Below, one piece after another: positions 50,801 through 57,700 of a DNA stretch of 64,000 nucleotides (the stretch's first letter is position 1; each line of letters opens with the position of its first letter). A program made the translations under genes and the position numbers. A model generated the notes under the pieces. That model was not told where the DNA came from. It made no database searches and saw nothing but the letters and a program-made list of their open reading frames with translations. Location of the stretch: positions 1,201,069 through 1,265,068 of the forward strand of contig NW_019091424.1 in the NCBI RefSeq assembly GCF_001949145.1, written 5' to 3'. The stretch is from Acanthaster planci (lineage: Eukaryota; Echinodermata; Asteroidea; Valvatida; Acanthasteridae).

Positions 50801-50961
50801 AGCACGACAACAAGGGCTTCAACGCGGGATGGTTATGCGACCATGTGACCATCACCAACCTGGCCACGGGCAAACAGGCTCTGTTCCCCTGCAACAAGTG
50901 GCTGGACAAGAGCAAAGGCGATGGGGAACTCTTCAAAGAACTGTACCCTGCCGCCAATTGA
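21115..50961 (+). CDS. LOXHD1: Lipoxygenase homology (PLAT) domain protein, LOXHD1 type, complete
   Basis: 47 coding exons give 7,635 bases and 2,544 residues, with frame kept at every junction. Exons 1-3 are 21115-21235, 23080-23232 and 23724-23896; the others are listed with each PLAT repeat below, plus a linker exon at 41817-41958. The protein is an N-terminal basic/Ser-rich region of about 175 residues followed by 17 PLAT repeats. Typical repeats read Y-x-V-x-V-x-T-G-D..[14 protein letters not shown]-x-F, I-x-HDN..G-W-x-LD, and FPC-x-RWLA..DDG..REL. Repeats 2-17 match the vertebrate LOXHD1 repeats in order, including the charged insert in repeat 8. Vertebrate LOXHD1 is described with about 15 repeats and is needed in hair-cell stereocilia (human deafness DFNB77); PLAT domains bind lipid or protein at membranes. 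The role in this animal is inferred only. The start ATG at 21115 (or 21118) is the least certain point. Exon 17 uses a weak donor, GTCAAT. Confidence 0.93.
24295..26584 (+). CDS. LOXHD1: LOXHD1 PLAT repeat 1, divergent (part of the LOXHD1 CDS)
   Basis: Exons 24295-24432, 25005-25175 and 26410-26584, residues 150-310. It opens with a Ser/Arg-rich linker, then [18 protein letters not shown], in which the usual GTDANV is lost. A Lys-rich stretch ([18 protein letters not shown]) replaces the FERG region. HDG...SWFLEEIEV and FHCGQWLS mark the end of the fold. Unlike the other repeats it begins at a phase-0 intron. Confidence 0.8.
25291..25521 (-). repeat. Dispersed repeat family D, copy 3 (in LOXHD1 intron 5)
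   Basis: The reverse complement begins TCTGCTCCGAGGGGAAC and carries the family blocks ATAATGGAGATCCATGG and GGAAAACTTGTGACCACC in order. It lies 460 bases from copy 4, which has the opposite orientation. Confidence 0.7.
25985..26227 (+). repeat. Dispersed repeat family D, copy 4 (in LOXHD1 intron 5)
   Basis: Begins ATCCGCTCCGAGTGGAACAA and carries GTACTCACCGCATAG, GGCGCGTTTGACAT and GCTAGGAAAACTTACTACC. It is inverted relative to copy 3 in the same intron. Confidence 0.7.
27282..28132 (+). CDS. LOXHD1: LOXHD1 PLAT repeat 2 (part of the LOXHD1 CDS)
   Basis: Exons 27282-27480 and 27945-28132, residues 311-439. Canonical motifs: [58 protein letters not shown]. It corresponds best to the first PLAT repeat of vertebrate LOXHD1. 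Confidence 0.92.
28780..29787 (+). CDS. LOXHD1: LOXHD1 PLAT repeat 3 (part of the LOXHD1 CDS)
   Basis: Exons 28780-28927, 29425-29527 and 29652-29787, residues 440-568. [64 protein letters not shown]. The middle intron falls inside FERGR (phase 2). Confidence 0.92.
29925..30805 (+). CDS. LOXHD1: LOXHD1 PLAT repeat 4 (part of the LOXHD1 CDS)
   Basis: Exons 29925-30178 and 30670-30805, residues 569-698. [19 protein letters not shown], then the distinctive [18 protein letters not shown] and [15 protein letters not shown]. These are close to vertebrate repeat 3 and anchor the one-repeat offset. Confidence 0.92.
30936..32042 (+). CDS. LOXHD1: LOXHD1 PLAT repeat 5 (part of the LOXHD1 CDS)
   Basis: Exons 30936-31183 and 31907-32042, residues 699-826. 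[66 protein letters not shown]. Confidence 0.92.
32515..33637 (+). CDS. LOXHD1: LOXHD1 PLAT repeat 6 (part of the LOXHD1 CDS)
   Basis: Exons 32515-32669, 33024-33181 and 33561-33637, residues 827-956. [54 protein letters not shown], then [20 protein letters not shown], whose Arg codon spans the weak GTCAAT donor at 33182. Confidence 0.9.
33939..34715 (+). CDS. LOXHD1: LOXHD1 PLAT repeat 7 (part of the LOXHD1 CDS)
   Basis: Exons 33939-34132 and 34523-34715, residues 957-1085. [69 protein letters not shown] replaces the usual FPC at the last strand. Confidence 0.92.
35239..36049 (+). CDS. LOXHD1: LOXHD1 PLAT repeat 8 with charged insert (part of the LOXHD1 CDS)
   Basis: Exons 35239-35402, 35508-35594 and 35725-36049, residues 1086-1277. 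[46 protein letters not shown]. Exon 23 then carries about 60 extra residues of alternating basic ([24 protein letters not shown]) and acidic ([17 protein letters not shown]) runs before the last strand [16 protein letters not shown]. Vertebrate LOXHD1 has a similar insert in the corresponding repeat. Confidence 0.92.
36226..37192 (+). CDS. LOXHD1: LOXHD1 PLAT repeat 9 plus Ser/Arg tail (part of the LOXHD1 CDS)
   Basis: Exons 36226-36380, 36715-36848 and 37035-37192, residues 1278-1426. [70 protein letters not shown] linker with [15 protein letters not shown] follows. Confidence 0.92.
37303..38539 (+). CDS. LOXHD1: LOXHD1 PLAT repeat 10 (part of the LOXHD1 CDS)
   Basis: Exons 37303-37407, 37967-38075 and 38355-38539, residues 1427-1559. 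[66 protein letters not shown]. The first intron is phase 1 within GDDTG, a position not used in the other repeats. Confidence 0.9.
37603..37778. mobile_element. Miniature inverted-repeat element, family B copy 1 (LOXHD1 intron 27)
   Basis: A 176-base hairpin: AATACGGGCGATTCACAATA at the left matches AATACGGCCGTTTCACAATA from the reverse complement of the right. The arms stay alike through GTGCGCCACCAAGAGTTTGC and beyond (about 75 bases). Copies also occur at 46877-47046 and 58397-58762. Confidence 0.85.
39320..40505 (+). CDS. LOXHD1: LOXHD1 PLAT repeat 11 (part of the LOXHD1 CDS)
   Basis: Exons 39320-39498, 39665-39781 and 40346-40505, residues 1560-1711. [67 protein letters not shown], then a Lys-rich tail ([14 protein letters not shown]). 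Confidence 0.92.
40928..41958 (+). CDS. LOXHD1: LOXHD1 PLAT repeat 12 and Ser-rich linker (part of the LOXHD1 CDS)
   Basis: Exons 40928-41082 and 41212-41418 encode the repeat ([66 protein letters not shown]), residues 1712-1832. Exon 41817-41958 adds a 47-residue Ser/Arg linker ([24 protein letters not shown]), residues 1833-1879. Confidence 0.9.
42669..43534 (+). CDS. LOXHD1: LOXHD1 PLAT repeat 13 (part of the LOXHD1 CDS)
   Basis: Exons 42669-42877 and 43351-43534, residues 1880-2010. [19 protein letters not shown], then [19 protein letters not shown] instead of the FGENGD pattern, [16 protein letters not shown] and [20 protein letters not shown]. The FERG motif is replaced by LEPGSIETF. 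Confidence 0.9.
44180..44626. repeat. C-rich minisatellite, 13-base unit, interrupted by the assembly gap
   Basis: Tandem units of GTCCCCCTGCCCA are visible on both sides of the N run (about 44193-44216 and 44581-44626). The array therefore probably fills the gap. It sits in LOXHD1 intron 37. Confidence 0.85.
44217..44580. other. Assembly gap (364 N)
   Basis: A run of 364 N inside LOXHD1 intron 37. Exons 37 and 38 join in frame (phase 1) across the intron, so no coding sequence needs to be hidden in the gap. Confidence 0.95.
45025..45085 (+). repeat. Fold-back repeat family C, partial copy (LOXHD1 intron 37)
   Basis: AAGTCATCACAAACCATCCAG and GCCGTTCAGATAAGCTGAACG parallel the left arm of the 17961-18157 element. 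The short palindrome CGTTCAGATAAGCTGAACG is part of it. Confidence 0.45.
46369..47502 (+). CDS. LOXHD1: LOXHD1 PLAT repeat 14 (part of the LOXHD1 CDS)
   Basis: Exons 46369-46529, 47157-47243 and 47370-47502, residues 2011-2137. [72 protein letters not shown] is changed to HNG. Confidence 0.9.
46877..47046. mobile_element. Miniature inverted-repeat element, family B copy 2 (LOXHD1 intron 38)
   Basis: The left end GTACGGGCAATTCACAATA and the right reverse complement AATACGGGCGTTTCACAGTA are inverted. GAGTTTGCAACAC is shared with copy 1. Confidence 0.8.
47800..48020. repeat. Fold-back repeat family C, copy 2 (LOXHD1 intron 40)
   Basis: AAAGGAATGCTTTTGT and CATTTGAA..AG.TTG match the reverse complement of 18004-18048. 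GGTCTTG/GATCTTGTG blocks follow, in the way GACTTGTG blocks follow the palindrome in copy 1. Confidence 0.55.
48053..48990 (+). CDS. LOXHD1: LOXHD1 PLAT repeat 15 (part of the LOXHD1 CDS)
   Basis: Exons 48053-48310 and 48817-48990, residues 2138-2281. [74 protein letters not shown]. The SMLSLG wording matches the equivalent vertebrate repeat. Confidence 0.92.
49106..50265 (+). CDS. LOXHD1: LOXHD1 PLAT repeat 16, degenerate (part of the LOXHD1 CDS)
   Basis: Exons 49106-49244, 49680-49847 and 50159-50265, residues 2282-2419. [19 protein letters not shown] lacks the GTDANV acidic residue. [29 protein letters not shown] and [10 protein letters not shown] replace the standard HDN...WFLD block, and [10 protein letters not shown] ends the fold. 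Vertebrate LOXHD1 is likewise degenerate at this repeat. Confidence 0.88.
50399..50961 (+). CDS. LOXHD1: LOXHD1 PLAT repeat 17 and stop (part of the LOXHD1 CDS)
   Basis: Exons 50399-50551 and 50738-50961, residues 2420-2544. [65 protein letters not shown], then YPAAN and TGA at 50959-50961. The chain ends directly after the last PLAT strand, as in vertebrates. Confidence 0.94.
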
Positions 50962-51535
50962 AATTTCTAGCCATGTGATAGCCACACGACGGCCACGTGA
51001 TGGACATGTGATGGACATGTGATGGCCTTGTGTATATGTAGGCCTGCAGTGTATACCAGGAACCGAATGTCAAAACTTTTCCAAAATGGGTCTCTGGTTT
51101 TATTTTGATAAATTTGAACAATCCTTCAATCTGAAATGATTTTACTTTGTATTGTAGAAACTGACATTTAATTTCTTGCTGCTTTTTTAAAATCACCCAT
51201 AGAGGGTTTGCATGACTGCCATGCTGCAGGCCAGCGCTTTTGTTTCACAGGGTGTGCATAAAGGAGGTTTCCATGCAGAACAAAAGTACTGCCTTGCAAG
51301 ATGGCTACCATGCAAAGCTGCCATCATGACAATCTTCAGTTTGACTTCCAATGTGGTTCTGAACTTGAAAGTGTAAATTTCGTAAGTCTTACATTTATGG
51401 ACTGTGCAAATTACATTCATTTTATACCTCAGTTGCAATTTCAATCCTTAAGAATCTTATAAATTCTCTTGCAGTTCAGAGTTTGCAATGTGACATTAGT
51501 GATCAAATGCAATATCTAGTCCTGGGCATAAGGCA

Positions 51536-51541
51536 AATAAA
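51536..51541 (+). terminator. First candidate poly(A) signal for LOXHD1
   Basis: AATAAA 575 bases after the stop. A second AATAAA at 51890-51895 and a third at 53688-53693 could give longer 3' UTRs; the sequence alone cannot choose. Confidence 0.4.
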
Positions 51542-51895
51542 TTTGGAATAACATTCTATTTCCAATTTTTAGTGCCAGCCAGATTTTCTGGGTATCTGGT
51601 TTGGCAGGAATATTTTGATTTAAGTTCAAATATTATTTCCAGCAGTTGAGTTCCAACAAGACATACTCAGGGAGAGAACGTTTTTGTACTCTTTTGTGCT
51701 TTGCATTTCCATTGAATGTTCAACTTGCATTTGAAGTGAAAAATACGGCGAACTATTGGTAAAATAACAAGTTACACCAGATGGCCTATCGAAAACTCCA
51801 AAACGTGCTGAAATTAAAGGATGTGCTCCAAGTGGCACCGAAGGGGTAGAATTTCACATCTTTCATGAAGTAATGTTTGTAATATTTGTAATAAA

Positions 51896-54791
51896 AAAGT
51901 ATATTGCACATGATGTGACTGGCTCCGTAAAAATGGCCCTTGGGCATATGTGTGACAAATCGATTTTAAGTGATGCTTAGGGCAGAGAGGCATTTAGTAA
52001 GGATTCAATTTGTGTATTTGTGACCTCTGTCACACGTTCTGTTCCATAGATACAGGAAGATTTAGAATTGATCTCTGGCAGGTGGACAGACTTGTCTGTT
52101 ACATACAGAGACATACCAGGACTTAAGGGGTTCTTTTGCAAAGTGAGGCAGAAATTGAAAAGAGAAAATTCTACCACAGGGTTGGCTGACAACTATTAGG
52201 ATCTTGTAATAATTTTTGTTTTGGGTTCTTGCAATGAATGTACAGGTTTGGGTTTATTGGACTTTGGACTCTTAAGGTTGGAGCTTTGAGTCTGAAAACA
52301 GTTGTTACATTATGCTGAACAGTAAACAGGGTAACAGTTCCTCGTTTAACAAAATGTAGATAAGTGTTGTAAAAAAAAGGAGAGAGATTACAAATAAAAA
52401 GCAAAGATCTTTCTGATAACATCAATTGCGGCTGACTTGATTGCCCAGCTCTTGTCCTTATCATCATGTTAAAGGCAACGGGTTGGGCTCCGATTTCGTG
52501 TTTGTTTGTTTGTCTCAGTCCTTGTGTTGTTTTGCCTTGACGAAAGGCTCTCCTAGGATCAAAATGTCAGGGCCTCCATAAATTCCTCGATTTTTGTATT
52601 GTGACTGTAGCTAGTGATGTTTGCAGTAGTTTTGTATTTTACACTTTTTTTGTAAAAGCTGCTGACAGAAATGGAGGTTTTTGTATAAACTGCGAGAGTT
52701 GACAATAGTTGATAAGAATTTTTCTTTTTTTTTATTAAAAAGATCCTGGAAATATTTATGTCCATAAAAGTAGATTCAGGAAACATGAAGCCTTTAAATT
52801 AAGAGTACAAACTGCAGCATATGGAAGGCATTCCCAGCAGATCAGATGCGCTCCGTGCATCGACCTTTGTATCCTGGAGAACTTAGGAATTCCAAATTGA
52901 GTCGACAAAAGAAGTAAGGGAACCAACACCAATAAAAGAGCATAGTTGGCCAAGTCAAGAACTTTGACACATATCAAGAACTTTGACAAATGATAACCAA
53001 CAATGGAAGTTATGTTTACTCGGATGTCGAGTGTGTGAGTCGGCCAAATTTGGAGATGTGACTTTGGGGATGATCTGGTTTGGCTCAACAAGTTTGAAGC
53101 TCATGCGTAGTTAATTTCCGTAATGTTTACTTCGATGAGTGTGTGAATCAGCAGAAGTTTGAGATGCGAATTTGATGATGATTTGTTTCAGGTCGCCAAG
53201 TTTGAAGTTCAAGTGCAGCTGTTTTCAGTTGACTTTTCAAACACCCTGCTATCCATGTTTCTGGTAGTTTTCAGACCTCGGTTACGTAAAACATTGAAAA
53301 CACCGTGTATGTCTATGTTTTTTTCACCAGGAACCAACTACAGTCTCTCAGTTAAAATAGCATGCCGTAAACTACTGGAAAAGCAGTAAAATTTGCATTG
53401 GCTTGGATTGTGTTATGTAGCTATTTAACAATTCAGTAATTTTGAAGTCTCAGTACATTCCATGAGGCTGTACTTTTTAAAATCTTGGCCTCAATTTAAA
53501 CTCTCTTGTGTAAAAAAGAATTTTTATAAGTCGGCTCTATTGCCATAGATGTATGTATATTTTGTGAATTGGAAAACTGGTCCAAGAATCTTAATTCAGA
53601 TGACATTGTTGCTTTGTGAATGTAAATATTTGTGAAGAATTAGACGATCGATCGTCACAGGTCGAGGAATAGTTCCTGTGATTATGAAATAAATGTTTCT
53701 CCTCAGAGGCTTAGTAGAACAGTGTCTAACTGCAGTGCCCTTGGCGGTATATTTCATGTCAGTGACCTGTACGCGGGGCCATTCAAACTCGTAATCAGAG
53801 TGCTGTAGATTTCTCCTTCATGCCATGTCATGAGGTTATGCTATGAGATATAAACAGGGGCAAAAAGTTCCGATTTGGACGATAACATGACAAGTTATCA
53901 CCTTGCAGCCTGAGCAAGTGACTGTGTAGTCAATACAGTACAAGAATTTAACAACTTGCAGCTCTTTTGATCGTAACAGAAAGTCTATGTCGGCCTTTTA
54001 ACACAGTTTATTTCAATGCATTTTGAATTGTTTACTGAAAGGCTGGAGAGGTCAGCAAAAAAATTGGAAAAATCTAAATTATAGAGCCCTGTTTTCTCGT
54101 TGCCTTTCGAAGCTGTGTGACCTGATACTTGCACTTCACTCTGAGTTTCCGGTGCAACTTGATACACAATCCTTATATTCATATTTTGATGCATTTTCTT
54201 TTGGGTAAAATATCAAACTTAAGCTCGTAACTGTGACATCTCTTTCCTAAAGGTGTCCAATATCTCAGAAAGGTCACCAGCATTTAAACACGCACACATG
54301 CATGAAATAAATTTCATATTTTCTAGTGCCCATTCCTACTACTTCTAGTACTTATAAAGGGTACTGGACAAGCACAGCGGCTAAGGGGGGGTGAAGCCCC
54401 TCCCCCCAGGTACACTGTTGGACAAACATGTTTAAATGGATCTGACAATTTGCGGCGTGATAAAAATCAATAAGTTTAATTGAGGATTAATTTGAGGTAA
54501 CAAAAAACAAGGCTAAAAGAGGAATATCCAAGGTTGAAAAATTAAAATATGTTGAAATTGCAAACTACAAAAATTAACTACTTACACCCGTTGGAAGAAA
54601 TTGGCGGCTCATTTTTGAAACGATATATTTAGAATATTTTGCAATCAGAACGTCAAACCGTGTATCCTTCTAGCCCAAAGACTGAAATATCTGTACCCAA
54701 TCAGAACATGAGAGCTTTGCTAAACAATCACGCTTTATGAGGAGAAGATAAAGGCTCCAGAATGCATTGGCCTTCAACCGCCCTTGTCCTA
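51896..54791. other. Convergent intergenic interval between LOXHD1 and HSD17B14
   Basis: No recognised coding exon. It probably contains both 3' UTRs. AATAAA at 53688-53693 is on the plus strand; on the minus strand ATTAAA at 54475-54480 is a candidate signal for HSD17B14. Confidence 0.5.
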
Positions 54792-57700
54792 TCACTCAAA
54801 GATGCTGGTGCGTCCCTTCACTCGCGTCTTGCAACCGTAGTCTAGGTCTGACCCTCCAGACATCACAAAGTCGTGGCCGGTGCAGAAGGTGGCCTCGGCA
54901 GCGATGAACAGGCACATCTTGCCTGACTCCTCCGGCTTGCCAAATCTACCTATTAGCTGCAGGGATTTATAAATAGACAAATCTGATTGGACGCTGTATC
55001 TGCAGTGATTATCCGGTTCGTAAATGTGACGTCACCTCCATTTGAACCACGCCCACTGCACATGCCCTGCACATAGAGTTACATGTATTGATCGTCGTTT
55101 ACTGGAACCATGGAACCGGAAGTTAATGCGCAACTTCAGCGATCGTCCAATGGGAGCCTGTAAATTGTGACGCGTCTTCCTTTGTGACAAAGTCACGAAC
55201 CGGATAACCATTCAGCCTGACATGCTCAGAATCGAAGAGGCATCTGTAACGTTGTTGAAGTACACTATACAGCAAACACAACTTGGTGTGGTTCTTGCAT
55301 GGGTGCAAGTCCCAGGGGGATGGGGTATATATCCTCCCTCTCACCCACTTTTGGGGGGGCCTATTAAATTTCCCCCTGACTTTTGTGCCATGAGCAAAAA
55401 TTTGAAGCGGACTATAGAGAAAGTTTCGGATTTCCCAACACTATTGTTGATTCTTGATATATATTGATATATTGATATTTATTGTTGGTATTTTTTTCAA
55501 TATATCACTTATAAAAGATAATTTCAAAAAGCAAAAATTCGGATGTAATTTTTCTCCATGAATTTGAAATGTTTTACGGGTGCACATCTCCGTCCTGATC
55601 GAACATCGCAACCAATACACGGCTTACGGTGTTTCTGTTATTACAATCATGTGGCCAAATGCTCTGGCCACACTCTGTGTAGAGCAGCCTGGCAGGAACC
55701 AATCAACTTCTCATGTATTGTTCCTCCTAACTGGAGTGTGGTTTTCTGCTTGAGCCCTACTCTGCTAGAAGTCAGTGATTGAAATCTGATGAGTGTACGC
55801 TCATAAGGTCCATTTTGCACATTGTTTTGGTTTTAGCCATTTCAAAGTGTTTTTAGTCATTTTAGTCCTTTTGCATTAAGTACTTTTTCACTTATAGATT
55901 TTTTTATCCTTTTGTTGAAGTCAAATATCAGTGTCTGAGTCATTAATTCAGTTTCCGGCAACTTTCCCCTCAAAGATTCTTGATTTAGTTGAGTGTTTTG
56001 TTGTTTTGTGAGTTCCCCATAGTGTGCCATTTTTCCCCGTTACACTTTGCGTAATGTAGCGCATCGACTGCCATATGGTAATGTCATATATCTCTTGGCC
56101 TATCACGAATGATTTTAGTTCCATACAAATCCACGATCTGTTTATGAGTGGCATGACAAGCATCAATGGAACATGACTTGGTGGTGTGGACCAAGCAAAC
56201 ACAGTGAAATGTTTCTTGAAGGACATTGAAATTATACCAAGCCACCGCTGTAGTGCGGCAGCCTCAATCCTGCTCACCTGCGCCTCAGCTCCTCGTTGTA
56301 TGAATGCCTTGGTGTCGGCCGAGGCCTGGGAAAATTCATCCCACAGGGGTGTCCAAAAATTGCCCGGAGAGATGCTGAAGATTTTGAAGCAGCAACATTA
56401 AAAGGAAAAAAGATTTTGAGTTGGGTCCTTCCATTCTGCTTTGATCAACCAGAAAAGATTTCTGACTTTATGGTGGGGATGAATGCACGAATTTGGTCCA
56501 CTTTCACTGCGACAATCCAATTAATACTTTGGTCTAATTTCAATTGACTCAAAACATCCTGCAAGAATGCTCTGAAAGTTAACAGGGGATCATGCATGGC
56601 TATTTGGTTTTCCTCTCAAATCCAAATGCGTCCAACTAAATGCATGGTCTTACATACTTTTGCTCAAGAGAAATTAAATTTGCTTTTCTCATCACGTCGA
56701 ATGCACGTAGAGTGAGACTGGCATTCAAGCTAGCAGCAAATATCCCTGTCACCAATATTAATAGGGGCTGAATGTGCAAGCATAATATAGAAAAGCATAT
56801 ACCTTTCTTTGTGGGTTAGCTGGGCTTCTTCAATAAGATAAGAAATAGCATAAAACTGAAATGTCCTTTGGGAAAAAATTCCATTTCTGCTCTCTTTGGA
56901 CCCAAAATGTCCTGTTTCAGAAATGTATGTTTCGATTTTCACAGACAGAAGCATCACTGTTTTGTACTCAGTGTGAGGAAAGATAGCTCCATGCTCTGCA
57001 TGTTCAGTGTTAGAAATGCATATGGATCAGTCTATAAGTTACGGATCCAATTTTTCCGGTCCCTGTCACATCTGACATATATGATTTTGTTTAGTTCAGA
57101 ACTCCATTCTGTTATTTCCAAGAGCGATGAATTAATACAAACAAACAGAACACGTTTGAAATCCCTTTCAGAGATATTTTCATGTCAAATTACATAGGTC
57201 ACGTGTACAGGACACAAGATCTATATTTGGACCCCAAATTTACAGAATACCCTTACGGACCTTTCGACATGCCGAACTTCTTCCTGAAGTCAGGCATCAC
57301 CACACAAGTATAGATTAAAGTTTTAACTAAAGTGAAGGCTCATTTAATACCTTTTAAGCTATTGCGTGCCCGGGTAATGCCTGACCTCCGGAAGGAGTAC
57401 GACTAGGTTGGCAGGCCTACCCTTAATGCATGAGAGCCCGCAATCCTATGACCAAAAGGAATGGGTGCAAAAGCCATGGTGTCAAAAATAAACAAACAAA
57501 ACAAAACTTCTTGGTAGCACCTACGTGTTGACACGCACTTCATACTGTGCTTCGTCGACGGCCATAGCTCTGGTCATGGCGTCGATGGCTCCCTGAAAAG
57601 GAAAAGAAAAGACAAATCAATTAAAAGGTCTGCAGATTCGAGAAACTATCTTTATTTATTTAGTTAGTTACTTATTTATTTCAGGAAAAACAGGTGAACA

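Noticed and set aside
50971-51030. Short tandem GGACATGTGAT-type units just after the LOXHD1 stop
   Set aside because: Only about three imperfect units; a small 3' UTR microrepeat without further sign of function.
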